Source: Nitrospina sp. UBA6727
GTDB taxonomy: Bacteria; Nitrospinota; Nitrospinia; Nitrospinales; VA-1
NCBI GenBank assembly: GCA_002454045.1
Contig: DKID01000016.1
Span: 30,211 to 94,210 of the forward strand
Length of the DNA stretch: 64,000 bases
Reading direction: 5' to 3'
Under the pieces are notes generated by a model. It worked only from the letters and a program-made list of their open reading frames with translations. It searched no databases and was not told the origin of the DNA. Made by a program: the position numbers and the translations under genes. Positions 7,706-16,567 of this stretch are shown here, one piece after another. How positions within the stretch are numbered: the first letter of the stretch is position 1; each line of letters opens with the position of its first letter.

Positions 7706-9142
7706 ATGAAGTACGAGACTGTCATTGGGCTGGAAGTTCACGTCCAAATCAAAACCAAAACGAAAATTTTTTGTTCCTGCCCCGCAGAATTTGGCGCGCG
7801 TCCGAATGAAAATACCTGTCCGATTTGTTTGGGAATGCCGGGAGTTCTTCCCGTTTTGAATAAGCGTTTTCTCGAATTATCCATGAAGGCCTGTCTGGCG
7901 ACCCATTGCACGGTTGAACCGATGAATCGTTTCGCGAGGAAAAATTATTTTTATCCCGACTTGCCCAAGGGTTACCAAATCTCCCAATTCGAATTTCCTT
8001 TAGGAACGAACGGGTATATCAATATCAATATTAACGGCGCCAAAAAAAGAATCAGATTGACCCGCATTCACATGGAGGAGGATGCGGGAAAGTTGATCCA
8101 CGGGGAAAACTTGGGAAGTCCGGGCAAGAGCTATGTCGACTTTAATCGAACCGGCGTCCCGCTGTGCGAAGTGGTTAGCGAGCCTGACTTACGTTCTGCC
8201 GAAGAAGCCCGCGCCTACTTGGTCGAGTTGAAATCCATTTTGGAATACACCGAAGTCAGCGATTGCAACATGGAGGAAGGAAGCCTGCGTTGCGACGCGA
8301 ATGTCTCCGTCCGTCCCGTTGGACAAAAAGAGTTTGGCACGCGGACAGAATTGAAAAATCTTAATTCCTTCAAATTCATCCAGAAAGCCATCGAGTATGA
8401 GGTCGCCCGACAGACCGCGCTTTTGGACGGCGGTGATGCTATAAAACAAGAGACGCGCCTTTATGACGCAGACCGCGGCGAAACATTTTCCATGCGGAGC
8501 AAAGAGGAGGCGCACGATTACCGCTATTTTCCTGACCCGGACTTGGTTCCCATAAAAATCGATAAGGCGTGGGTGGAAAAAATACGCAAAACCGTTCCCG
8601 AACTTCCCGAACAAAAACGCGAGCGTTTCATCAAAAATTATGGAATCCCCGAATACGACACCGGGATTTTAACTTCCTCAAAATCGCTCGCGGATTACTT
8701 CGAGCAATGCGTTGCCTTATTCCCTCATCCCAAAACCATCAGCAACTGGATGATGGGCGACCTCTTGCGGGAATTGAAAAAAGATGGCGGGGACATCGCA
8801 GACTGCCCGGTTTCTCCTTCCGCGTTGGTAGATATGCTTAAGCTGATCGAGTCGGGAACGATAAGCGGCAGCATCGCCAAAGGAGTCCTTGAAGAAATGT
8901 ACCGCACGCAAAAATCCGCAAGCAGCATCGTTGAAGAAAAAGGGCTGAAGCAAATTACCGATAGTTCTGCCATAGAAAAAATAGTGGACGAAGTGATACA
9001 AGCCAATCCCCGTCAGGTTGAAGAGTTCAAGGGAGGCAAAGAAAAAGTCCTCGGTTTTCTGGTAGGTCAGGTCATGAAAGCAAGCAAAGGGAAAACCAAT
9101 CCGGGCATGGTCAACAAATTACTTAAGGAAAAAATAGGGTGA
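7706..9142 (+). CDS. gatB: Aspartyl/glutamyl-tRNA(Asn/Gln) amidotransferase subunit B
   Basis: The GatB subunit phosphorylates and, with GatA and GatC, amidates mischarged Glu-tRNA(Gln) or Asp-tRNA(Asn). The protein is 478 residues, the normal length. It begins MKYETVIGLEVHVQI, the family N-terminus, which is why ATG 7706 is preferred over the earlier in-frame codon at 7637. Motifs include GMPGVLPVLN, the ATP/Mg region with HMEEDAGKLIH and DFNRTGVPLCEVVSEPD, and RCDANVSVRP. The C-terminal YqeY-like tail domain ends NPGMVNKLLKEKIG. gatA and gatC are not in the window. The 285-base spacer upstream (7421-7705) shows no clear gene or consensus promoter. Confidence 0.97.
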   Translation: MKYETVIGLEVHVQIKTKTKIFCSCPAEFGARPNENTCPICLGMPGVLPVLNKRFLELSMKACLATHCTVEPMNRFARKNYFYPDLPKGYQISQFEFPLGTNGYINININGAKKRIRLTRIHMEEDAGKLIHGENLGSPGKSYVDFNRTGVPLCEVVSEPDLRSAEEARAYLVELKSILEYTEVSDCNMEEGSLRCDANVSVRPVGQKEFGTRTELKNLNSFKFIQKAIEYEVARQTALLDGGDAIKQETRLYDADRGETFSMRSKEEAHDYRYFPDPDLVPIKIDKAWVEKIRKTVPELPEQKRERFIKNYGIPEYDTGILTSSKSLADYFEQCVALFPHPKTISNWMMGDLLRELKKDGGDIADCPVSPSALVDMLKLIESGTISGSIAKGVLEEMYRTQKSASSIVEEKGLKQITDSSAIEKIVDEVIQANPRQVEEFKGGKEKVLGFLVGQVMKASKGKTNPGMVNKLLKEKIG

Positions 9143-9690
9143 TGGTAAAACTAATCTCGCCGCCAATCAAAACCGTGACTGCAATATCCGTTTGCTTAAT
9201 AGCCGCGTTTCTTTTAACGGGAATTCTAAGTTCGAGTCTTGATGCGGTTCCCGTTCAATCCCGCGACAAACGCTATCAGGATAATGACGATGGCACAATC
9301 ACCGACACCAAGACCGAGCTGATGTGGATGAAAAAAGATTCCTATCTTCATTCCGGTCACTGGCTCAACTGGTATGAAGTTCACGATTATGTGCGGCAAC
9401 TTAATGATGCAGGATTTGCCCAACACAGCGATTGGCAATTGCCCACCAAGAAAGAATTGCAAACCCTTTACGAACCGGAAAAGACAAACAGTTCCCAAGT
9501 GGGAAGTGAAATGAAAATTCACACAGACCCTATATTCGCAAAAAACGGGGCCGGCTCCTTATGGTCTAGCGAGGGGAACGGACGCTACAACGCGTTCGGC
9601 GTGATTTTCAATACCGGCGCGGTATTCAACAGCGACAAAAAATCGCGATCCCGAAAAGCCACGCGGGCGGTGCGGGTCAACATAAAGTGA
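9139..9690 (+). CDS. DUF1566 (Lcl C-terminal-like) exported protein
   Basis: A protein of about 183 residues. The N-terminal hydrophobic signal (ITAVISVCLIAAFLLTG-like segment, residues ~12-35) is followed by a DUF1566 domain. Its hallmarks are NDDGTITDTKTELMWMKK, WLNWYEVHDYVRQLNDAGF, DWQLPTKKEL, LWSSEG and the closing KATRAVRVNIK. The domain is found in secreted and surface proteins; its molecular role is not established. Start is GTG 9139 or ATG 9142, overlapping the gatB stop by up to four bases, so it is probably co-translated with gatB. Confidence 0.8.
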   Translation: MMVKLISPPIKTVTAISVCLIAAFLLTGILSSSLDAVPVQSRDKRYQDNDDGTITDTKTELMWMKKDSYLHSGHWLNWYEVHDYVRQLNDAGFAQHSDWQLPTKKELQTLYEPEKTNSSQVGSEMKIHTDPIFAKNGAGSLWSSEGNGRYNAFGVIFNTGAVFNSDKKSRSRKATRAVRVNIK

Positions 9691-9731
9691 CGCAGCAATT
9701 TTGTTCGGGCTGAAATAGAAAAATGGTTTCC

Positions 9732-11345
9732 ATGAAAAACTCGATTTTACTAATCACTTTATATTTCGCGACAGTTTTATCAAGCGCCGCGAACGCAACC
9801 TACCCTTCGCCAGATATTGCGCACTGGGATATTTCCCTCTCCGATGAAAAAAATGATCCGGACTACCAGAAGGTTCGGGATTTGGTTTCGCAAAAACAAT
9901 TCGACAAAGCCATTGCAATTCTCGACGCGAAAATTTTCAACCAACCTGAAGAAGCTACCCCTGAAATTTTAAAAGCGATTATTCTAAATGAAAAAGACGA
10001 CCCCAAAAAAGCACTGGATGTTTTGCAGATTGGATTCAAAAAGGAACGCCAGCATCCCGCCCTCCATTTTGCTTTCTGTCAAATCCATCGGAAACTTGGC
10101 AACGGTTTGATTTCAGAAAAAGCTTGCATCATCGCCGCGGAACAACATCCGAATAATCCCATAGCACATTATGAATTTGCCTTGACATTAATAGCCCGAG
10201 GCAAAGCACAAGAAGCCAGCAAGGAGTTGGCGGAAAGCATCAAGTTGGACCCGAAAAATTCCAAATACACTTATGAACAGGGAATGGTTTTTAACTATCT
10301 GAACCGGAATGATGAGGCCGAAAAATCTTTTAAAAAATCGTTTGCACTCGACAAAGGCAATGCTGACGCGGCTTATCAGCTTGCTTACCTTCACGCCACC
10401 AGGAATAATAGGGAGCAAGCGGAAATATATATCAACCACATTCTAGACAATCATCGAAATCAACCTAAAGCAAATTCCGCCGAACTGCTACGGGAATATA
10501 TCTATAAAAATGCCACAGACAAACTGCCCGCGAAAGTTGTCCCGGGGAAGTATCATTTGAGCCGATCTCAATCCCTTTACCAATCTAAACAATTTGGTTT
10601 ATCCATCATCGAGGCGGAGACGGCAGCCCGACTGAGTCCTGATGATCTAAAAGTCCAAGAGATTCTTGTCGGAATTCACAGCATGTTTTTACGGTTGGAC
10701 AAGGCGGAAAAATCCGTCAAGCAGTTTATTGAATTTGCCAAGGACGATGAAAAACTCAAGAGCCGAGGATACCAAGAATGGGGAGATATAGAAGTTCTTC
10801 GTGGCCATCTGAATAAAGCCAGGGAACTCTATGAAGAAGCCGCGAAACTGGGCGACCCCAATGGAATCGCCAAAGTCTCTCTCGACGAATTCCCCGAAAA
10901 AATTACGGCGACTGAACGGCAACCTTTGGACCCAAATATTTTGTTCATCAATCCCATCGAGGCGTTGAACAGAAAAGGGGAAATTTTTGCACACTTTGGA
11001 ATGTATCAGCGGGCAATGGGAATCTATTCCGTGGTGCTGAGAATAGACCCCGCCAACCTTACTGCACTACTTAACACCGCCACCGCCAACTACAAAAAAG
11101 AAAAATACAACCGCGCCATTTCTATTCTAGAAAGATTGTTCATCATTCACCCCGACCACGAACATATCATCGCCCACCGATTATTGCTGGCTCGTTCTTA
11201 TGTGATGAACGGAGATTTTGGGGACGGCATCAAAAATCTTGAAACCGTTTTAAGACTGAACCCCGGCGCGAAAAAAATAATCGCCGCAGACCCTGCATTT
11301 GAAAAATTAAGAGGCCTCAAATCTTTTAGAAATTTAATTCAATAG
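9732..11345 (+). CDS. Exported TPR-repeat protein
   Basis: A protein of 537 residues beginning MKNSILLITLYFATVLSSAANA, a cleavable-type signal peptide. The rest is built of tetratricopeptide helices, for example IAHYEFALTLIARGKAQEAS, YTYEQGMVFNYLNRNDEAEK and AHFGMYQRAMGIYSVVLRIDP. Such proteins are periplasmic scaffolds for protein-protein contacts; no catalytic motif is present. It follows the DUF1566 gene by 41 bases on the same strand and is noticeably AT-richer by eye than the nuo region. Confidence 0.75.
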   Translation: MKNSILLITLYFATVLSSAANATYPSPDIAHWDISLSDEKNDPDYQKVRDLVSQKQFDKAIAILDAKIFNQPEEATPEILKAIILNEKDDPKKALDVLQIGFKKERQHPALHFAFCQIHRKLGNGLISEKACIIAAEQHPNNPIAHYEFALTLIARGKAQEASKELAESIKLDPKNSKYTYEQGMVFNYLNRNDEAEKSFKKSFALDKGNADAAYQLAYLHATRNNREQAEIYINHILDNHRNQPKANSAELLREYIYKNATDKLPAKVVPGKYHLSRSQSLYQSKQFGLSIIEAETAARLSPDDLKVQEILVGIHSMFLRLDKAEKSVKQFIEFAKDDEKLKSRGYQEWGDIEVLRGHLNKARELYEEAAKLGDPNGIAKVSLDEFPEKITATERQPLDPNILFINPIEALNRKGEIFAHFGMYQRAMGIYSVVLRIDPANLTALLNTATANYKKEKYNRAISILERLFIIHPDHEHIIAHRLLLARSYVMNGDFGDGIKNLETVLRLNPGAKKIIAADPAFEKLRGLKSFRNLIQ

Positions 11346-11417
11346 TCCGAATATTTTTTGGCGAGCCTCACTTACAGACCGATAATATTGTAGCCTCGCC
11401 CAAGCGTGAAGTAACAT

Positions 11418-11446
11418 TTGACATTAAATTTTTGTTCCTGTTTAAT
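11418..11446 (+). promoter_or_regulatory. Sigma70-type promoter for the gene at 11518
   Basis: TTGACA at 11418-11423, a 17-bp spacer, then TTTAAT at 11441-11446. Transcription would begin near 11453. It lies in the 172-base gap after the TPR gene and points at the small secreted protein and bcp. Confidence 0.6.
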
Positions 11447-11517
11447 GCGCGGAAATACTAGTTCTTTATGTTGACTTGTAACGACCCCATTGAACCTAAG
11501 CCGCGGGGAGTCCATAG

Positions 11518-11967
11518 ATGATTAAAGATCGATGTTCACTCAAGGAGCAGAGGAAATTTTTCGTTCTTATAATTTTTTTCATGGGTTCGTTATTAATTCA
11601 AACTCCAAAAACTTACGCCGCCGACATATGTAAAGAAGGACTAAAAGATTTACAAAAGAGCCAAGGAGTCATTCAGGACAAAGGCGGAATTTGGGGGTAT
11701 CTGGAAAAATCTTCTAATCTAAAAGACAATTCAATATTGGGACTGCAGATTGACAGCAAACTTCAACGCTTAGTTTTTTTCTTTGAAACCCTTTGCGAGG
11801 AAGGGAAAATCCCCACCCCGAGACTTTACAATTTAATATTAAACCTGATGGGGGATGCGAGGGTGATCTTCAATATAGAGGCAGACCAAAGACCCAAAGA
11901 AAAAGTTTTGGAAAACCTACAGAGCTTAAACGAAAAAATTGAGCAACTACTTGCTCAAACCAACTAG
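11518..11967 (+). CDS. Small exported protein, unknown
   Basis: A 149-residue protein with an N-terminal basic region and hydrophobic helix (FFVLIIFFMGSLLIQ) and a plausible signal-peptidase site after TYA near residue 34. The mature ~115 residues are helical and charged, with two Cys (in ADICKEG and LCEEGK) that could form a disulfide. No family recognised. GGGGAG (11505-11510) precedes the ATG by 7 bases, supporting this start. bcp follows after 6 bases. Confidence 0.6.
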   Translation: MIKDRCSLKEQRKFFVLIIFFMGSLLIQTPKTYAADICKEGLKDLQKSQGVIQDKGGIWGYLEKSSNLKDNSILGLQIDSKLQRLVFFFETLCEEGKIPTPRLYNLILNLMGDARVIFNIEADQRPKEKVLENLQSLNEKIEQLLAQTN

Positions 11968-11973
11968 CCACCG

Positions 11974-12438
11974 ATGACTACGTTGAAAGAAGGGAATAAA
12001 GCGCCGGACTTTACGGCGATTGATCAGGACGGGGGAAAAGTCGAGCTCTGCTCTTTTAAAGGCAAGAAGAACCTCGTACTTTATTTTTATCCTAAAGACA
12101 TGACCCCAGGTTGCACCGTGCAAGCCTGCGGCTTCCGCGACCAACACAAAAAGTTTCAGGACACCGCCATTGTCGGTGTGAGCATTGACTCGCCAGAAAG
12201 ACACCAAAAATTTATAGAAAAATATAATCTTCCCTTCACCCTCATCGCCGACACGGATAAAAAAGTGGTGCAGAAGTACAAGGTCTGGCGGGAAAAGAAA
12301 TTCTGCGGGAAAACCTTCATGGGCATTGTTCGCACCACTTTCATCATCGACAAGACCGGCACGATCCGAAAAATTTTTCCCAAGGTCAAAGTAAAAAACC
12401 ACATCGAGGAAGTACTTTCCGCGTTGAAGGAAATTTAA
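11974..12438 (+). CDS. bcp: Peroxiredoxin, BCP/PrxQ type
   Basis: A thiol peroxidase of 154 residues that reduces H2O2 and organic hydroperoxides with thioredoxin. The catalytic motif MTPGCTVQACGFRD holds the peroxidatic Cys and, five residues later, the resolving Cys typical of the atypical two-Cys BCP class. Other family segments are VGVSIDSPERHQKF, NLPFTLIADTD and GIVRTTFIIDKTG. Its stop codon overlaps by four bases the stop of the convergent aminopeptidase gene. Confidence 0.95.
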   Translation: MTTLKEGNKAPDFTAIDQDGGKVELCSFKGKKNLVLYFYPKDMTPGCTVQACGFRDQHKKFQDTAIVGVSIDSPERHQKFIEKYNLPFTLIADTDKKVVQKYKVWREKKFCGKTFMGIVRTTFIIDKTGTIRKIFPKVKVKNHIEEVLSALKEI

Positions 12439-13883
12439 TCCGCTTGCCGGCTCGCCATCAACTTCTCAATCTGCTTTATGGTTTTAGGAATCTTGTCGGA
12501 AAGATTCATGCACCCATCTGATGTTATGACAAGATTGTCCTCAATGCGAATACCGATCTTTTCGTCGTAAGTTTTTCCGTTCAGACGAAGGCGGAACTCG
12601 CCATACAATCCGGGTTCATTGCTGATCATCCAACCCGACTTCATGGGTTGCCGGGAGTAATTGCGGAAAGGGTCGCCGTCATGTTCCTGCTCGCCCATCA
12701 AGTGGCTCACCCCGTGCGGCCTTCCCTCATACTGCAGTTTGAATTTTCCTCCGACCGCCACGAAGTTATGCGCAAGACCATGACTGATCTTATCCCAGCA
12801 CACTTTATTTAGCGCGTCGATCATCACTCCCGCCCGCGCCTTTTTCTCCACCGCAACTTGGGCTTTCAAAACAATTTCGTAGAGTATTTTCTGCATGGGA
12901 TTGAACCGCCCCGACACGGGGAAAGTCCGGGTGATGTCGGCGTGCATGGTCATCCAGCGAACGCCAAAATCAATCAACATCATTTCGTCTTTAGAAAAAT
13001 CGTCATCGTTTTTTATGTAATGAAGAATATTCGCGTTCGCCCCGGAAGCAACGATGGAAGGATAACTCAGACCATAAGGTGACTGCATCAGCATTTGACC
13101 TTCCAGAAATCCTTGAACCTGGCATTCGTTTTTAAAGTTCCTAAATTTTTTGAGCATAACCTTAAATCCGTTGCCGGTTATTTCTTGAGCTTTCCTGGCG
13201 TTGGCCACATCATATTTGTCCAGCGGCAGACGCAGTTCAAAATGGTTCTTCATAATATTTTTTAAGGGCGGAGCGTTCCACGACCGCAACCAACCCGCAA
13301 GTTTCTTTTTGAAATCGTAATTGTGATCCGTTGTGATGGCGCAAGTCTTGCCTCTTCGCGTTCCCTCCAGCCATAGCGTTCCCAAGTTTTTTTTCTTTTG
13401 TTTGAACAACCGTTCCTTCAAGACGTCCTTAAATTCTCGAACACTGCGAACATCACGGATGCCCGTAACCGATTGCACTTCCCGCAAACTCTGTTCGTCC
13501 CCGACACCAAAACGGACGCCATCCCAAAACTCCATCAACCGATCCCTGTCATCCACAAATAAAATTTCATCAGATATTTTTGAATTCGGATCCAACAACA
13601 AGATGACGTTATTTTGGTTGACGCCCGTCAAATACATGATGGCGGGTTCCTGGTAAGTGGGACAATGAGCGTAAGCCCACGTCGTCTTTCCCCCGGGTCC
13701 ATAAGGCACCCCGGCAATCGCCACGAGACGCCCTTCCTTCATCATCAATTTTTTTCTTCGCTCACGAAATCGCCGTTGCGCGAAGGCCCCCGCGCCGCCG
13801 TCCCGGAATATTCCCGTGTGAATTTTTTTTAACGTCCGCATAAGTTTTATATTGTTGGAAGCGTAAACGCGACCGAACCTCAT
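12435..13883 (-). CDS. pepP: Xaa-Pro aminopeptidase (aminopeptidase P family)
   Basis: A 482-residue pita-bread metallopeptidase that releases N-terminal residues preceding proline. The N-terminal domain starts around RRFRERRKKLMMKEGRLVAI. The catalytic domain carries the five metal ligands: Asp in LIDFGVR, Asp in HADITRTFP, His in PHGVSHLMG, Glu in SNEPGLYGEF and Glu in IGIRIEDN. ATG 13883 gives the longest form; an internal ATG at 13841 would remove 14 residues and is equally possible. It is the last gene of a minus-strand series starting with the TraB-like gene and follows the OpgC-like gene by 10 bases. Confidence 0.9.
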   Translation of the reverse strand: MRFGRVYASNNIKLMRTLKKIHTGIFRDGGAGAFAQRRFRERRKKLMMKEGRLVAIAGVPYGPGGKTTWAYAHCPTYQEPAIMYLTGVNQNNVILLLDPNSKISDEILFVDDRDRLMEFWDGVRFGVGDEQSLREVQSVTGIRDVRSVREFKDVLKERLFKQKKKNLGTLWLEGTRRGKTCAITTDHNYDFKKKLAGWLRSWNAPPLKNIMKNHFELRLPLDKYDVANARKAQEITGNGFKVMLKKFRNFKNECQVQGFLEGQMLMQSPYGLSYPSIVASGANANILHYIKNDDDFSKDEMMLIDFGVRWMTMHADITRTFPVSGRFNPMQKILYEIVLKAQVAVEKKARAGVMIDALNKVCWDKISHGLAHNFVAVGGKFKLQYEGRPHGVSHLMGEQEHDGDPFRNYSRQPMKSGWMISNEPGLYGEFRLRLNGKTYDEKIGIRIEDNLVITSDGCMNLSDKIPKTIKQIEKLMASRQAD

Positions 13884-13893
13884 TCAACTGTTA

Positions 13894-14985
13894 TTAAAAA
13901 CGCCGCCGATAAAAATCCCGCACCATCACCGGCAACCACAAACTTGCCGTGGCGACAATCAACAGCGCGGACTCGGCCCACAACGTCAGGCCACCGAGCC
14001 ATCCACGCAAAGGATTGAGCGCGTAACAAAGTACGACGTGGAATGAAAATACCAGCAACGGTTGCTCTCCCAACTTGCGCAACCAACGCCACGTGAACCA
14101 GTTTGCGCGCACTTGGCACAGGCAATATAAAAGATACGCCAACGCCGTCATATTCACCAACCGCATGACGCCGAGGTTGGTGTCGCGCCATAAATTATCA
14201 AACGGCAACGGCGCGCTCGGCAGACTAAATTGATGTCGATACCACAACAACGGCAACGCCACCGCAATCGCGACCACCACCCATGCGGTTTTCACCGGCA
14301 CCACAAAGTCAGGATTGCGTGCGCGGTAATAACCGAACAGCACGCCGACAAAAAATAACAACTGCCAACTCAACCATTCAAACCAACCGAGATAAAATCC
14401 GCGCGCCGCAACCTTCTGCGCCAAGAGCAACTGTGGATGTAGCTGTCCGATCAGATACAGCGCGACCGACGCGGCGGCGACCCACTTCAACTTGCCGGCG
14501 TCAATCAACCGCAACACCCACGGCGACAACACCAGAAACCACAAATACATCGGCAAAATATCTTGATAACTTGGCAAATATAAAAACGCCGCGCCCTTCA
14601 GCAAGGTCCACCACGGTTGCGTCTGCAACAACGCAATGTTGTCCCACTCATGCGTCCATGCGCGCGCAAACCATGGCCACGCGAACAGCGCCGCGAGCAC
14701 GACGAACGTGCCGACGTGAAAAAAATAAATCAACCGGATGCGCCGCCACACGAGTTGATTGAATCCCGCCCGGTCGTGCAAAAACTTCGGCGTGTACACC
14801 AAACCAAAAATTAGTCCCGACACGAACACGAACCCTTCGACCGCCGCGACAAACCCAAACGTTTGATAGGTCCAGTTCAGCGTGTATTCGGACAAGCGTT
14901 TGAACGGCATGTATTGCAAATGATCGAGCGTCATAATCACGAGCAACAATCCGCGGATGCAATCCACTTGTTTAATTCGATTCAT
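13894..14985 (-). CDS. OpgC-family membrane acyltransferase
   Basis: A 363-residue integral membrane protein with about ten hydrophobic helices. The N-terminus RIKQVDCIRGLLLVIMTLDH is the OpgC/acyltransferase-3-like signature with Asp8, Arg11 and the conserved Asp-His pair. OpgC adds succinyl groups to periplasmic glucans in Escherichia coli. Here no opgG, opgH or other glucan gene is nearby, so the acceptor is unknown. It has many Trp and Leu and no soluble domain. Its neighbours are a TPMT-like methyltransferase upstream and aminopeptidase P downstream. Confidence 0.8.
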   Translation of the reverse strand: MNRIKQVDCIRGLLLVIMTLDHLQYMPFKRLSEYTLNWTYQTFGFVAAVEGFVFVSGLIFGLVYTPKFLHDRAGFNQLVWRRIRLIYFFHVGTFVVLAALFAWPWFARAWTHEWDNIALLQTQPWWTLLKGAAFLYLPSYQDILPMYLWFLVLSPWVLRLIDAGKLKWVAAASVALYLIGQLHPQLLLAQKVAARGFYLGWFEWLSWQLLFFVGVLFGYYRARNPDFVVPVKTAWVVVAIAVALPLLWYRHQFSLPSAPLPFDNLWRDTNLGVMRLVNMTALAYLLYCLCQVRANWFTWRWLRKLGEQPLLVFSFHVVLCYALNPLRGWLGGLTLWAESALLIVATASLWLPVMVRDFYRRRF

Positions 14986-15025
14986 TGGATTTGTTTGTCG
15001 GCGAAGAGTTTCTGAAAATAGTTTG

Positions 15026-15631
15026 CTATATTTTTTTCAAAATGCCCAACCATTCTTTATCCTTCCTCTTTTCTGCGGACAACAGTGTTTTATCGAGTTC
15101 CAAAATTTGAAAACTTTTTGAAAAATGCGTTTCAATATCCTCGCGGGTGGTGTTGTAGGGAGGACCTCCCTCCTCGCCCGTGTGATAAAACAAGCCCGCC
15201 AACATTCCGCCCGGCTTTAATATTCGCGCAACCTTCGCGACGTAATCTTGTCTTTGCCGGGGAGAGATGGCGCAGAAAAATGTTTGCTCGATCATCAAAT
15301 CATAAACCTCATTGTGGGAATCATCCAGACTGAAAAAATCACGGCGCAAAACTCGCGCCGCTAGATTTCGTTCTTGCAGAATATTTTTTAAATACGAAAC
15401 GGCGCCGTCGGCAAAATCAACGGCGGTGACATCAAACTCTTTCTCCGCGAGGAACACGGCTTCGTGCCCTCTTCCGCATCCGGGAATCAGCACTTTGCCC
15501 AACGGCAGTTTTCCGTCCTCCCACAATTTGACGAACGGCGGCGCCACCTGACCGAGGTCCCATCTGATATCATTCTCTTCGTAATGACGCTGCCAATCTT
15601 CCGGTTTATAATCTTTCGCTTCCTGATTCAT
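15026..15631 (-). CDS. TPMT-family SAM-dependent methyltransferase
   Basis: A 201-residue class I methyltransferase. The SAM-binding motif is VLIPGCGRGHEAVFLAEKEF near residue 47, followed by VTAVDFADGAV. The N-terminal NDIRWDLGQVAPPF and the central DLMIEQTFFCAI are typical of the thiopurine methyltransferase-like group, whose bacterial members methylate thiols, halides, selenite or tellurite. The true substrate cannot be deduced. It lies 6 bases after the hydroxyacid dehydrogenase. Confidence 0.85.
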   Translation of the reverse strand: MNQEAKDYKPEDWQRHYEENDIRWDLGQVAPPFVKLWEDGKLPLGKVLIPGCGRGHEAVFLAEKEFDVTAVDFADGAVSYLKNILQERNLAARVLRRDFFSLDDSHNEVYDLMIEQTFFCAISPRQRQDYVAKVARILKPGGMLAGLFYHTGEEGGPPYNTTREDIETHFSKSFQILELDKTLLSAEKRKDKEWLGILKKI

Positions 15632-15637
15632 CGGCGA

Positions 15638-16564
15638 CTAAGAAAAATAATCTACGAGATTTTGAATAGCGGCTTTGCCCATCGCGTCCACCGCTTCGCG
15701 AGCATTGCCGCCGATATGCGGAGTGACCATCAAGTTGGGAAGTTGTAGAAATTTTGTATCGGTGGGAGGCTCATCCCAAAACACATCCAATCCCGCCGCG
15801 GCGATTTCTCCCGCCACCAACGCTTGATGCAGGTCGCGCTGATTGACCACTCGTCCTCTGCTGGTGTTGATGAGGAACGCCGATGACTTCATTTTTTCCA
15901 GCGCGAGTTTGTCGATAAGGTTCGCCGTTTTTTCGGTCAACGGAACATGCAAAGTTAGAATATCCGCCGCGGCGACGATTTCATCAAACGCCATTTCCAC
16001 GGCGCCGAATTCGCGACAAAATTCGCCGCGGTCTTCAATATCGTGTACGCCGATTTCACATTGCAACGGTTGCAGCAACCGAACCAAATCCTGCCCCACA
16101 TTGCCGCAGCCGATGATCCCTACGAATTTTCTGGTGAGTTCTTGTCCACCTTCGCGACGCCAAATTCCCCGCTTTAATTTTTCTGCGCCCGAGTACATGT
16201 TGTGACAAAATCCTATCATAAAGCCTAAAGTTAGTTCGGCCACGGACCTGCGGTTGGTTCCCGATGTCACCTTGAGTTCGATGCCGGCGGACCGCAACGC
16301 TTCTTGATCGAAGTTGTCGAGTCCGACTCCGTATTTTGAAATCACTTTCAGTTTAGGCAGAGAGCAGATTAAGTCTGCATCGATGCGGTCTCTACCGACC
16401 ACGGCGGCGTCCGCGTCTGTAAGGAAGTCGGCCAATTCGTTTCCCGCAAGGTATCGGTCTTTTTCATTGAAGACGGCGTTGGGAAAGTGTCCCAGCAATT
16501 CGGTTTTTAGTGATCGTGATTTGCAAAAGGCGTGAGGGGTGACCACAATTTTCGGAGTGTTCAT
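15638..16564 (-). CDS. D-2-hydroxyacid dehydrogenase (phosphoglycerate dehydrogenase-like)
   Basis: A 308-residue NAD-dependent dehydrogenase. The NAD motif GCGNVG is at 152-157 with acidic residues in HDIED near 175. The catalytic set is Arg236 (NTSRGRVVNQRDL), Glu265 (WDEPP) and His283 (TPHIGGN). The protein lacks the C-terminal ACT or ASB domains of many SerA enzymes, so it may be a short phosphoglycerate dehydrogenase or act on another 2-hydroxyacid. It starts 3 bases after the TraB-like gene stop. Confidence 0.88.
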   Translation of the reverse strand: MNTPKIVVTPHAFCKSRSLKTELLGHFPNAVFNEKDRYLAGNELADFLTDADAAVVGRDRIDADLICSLPKLKVISKYGVGLDNFDQEALRSAGIELKVTSGTNRRSVAELTLGFMIGFCHNMYSGAEKLKRGIWRREGGQELTRKFVGIIGCGNVGQDLVRLLQPLQCEIGVHDIEDRGEFCREFGAVEMAFDEIVAAADILTLHVPLTEKTANLIDKLALEKMKSSAFLINTSRGRVVNQRDLHQALVAGEIAAAGLDVFWDEPPTDTKFLQLPNLMVTPHIGGNAREAVDAMGKAAIQNLVDYFS

Positions 16565-16567
16565 GAT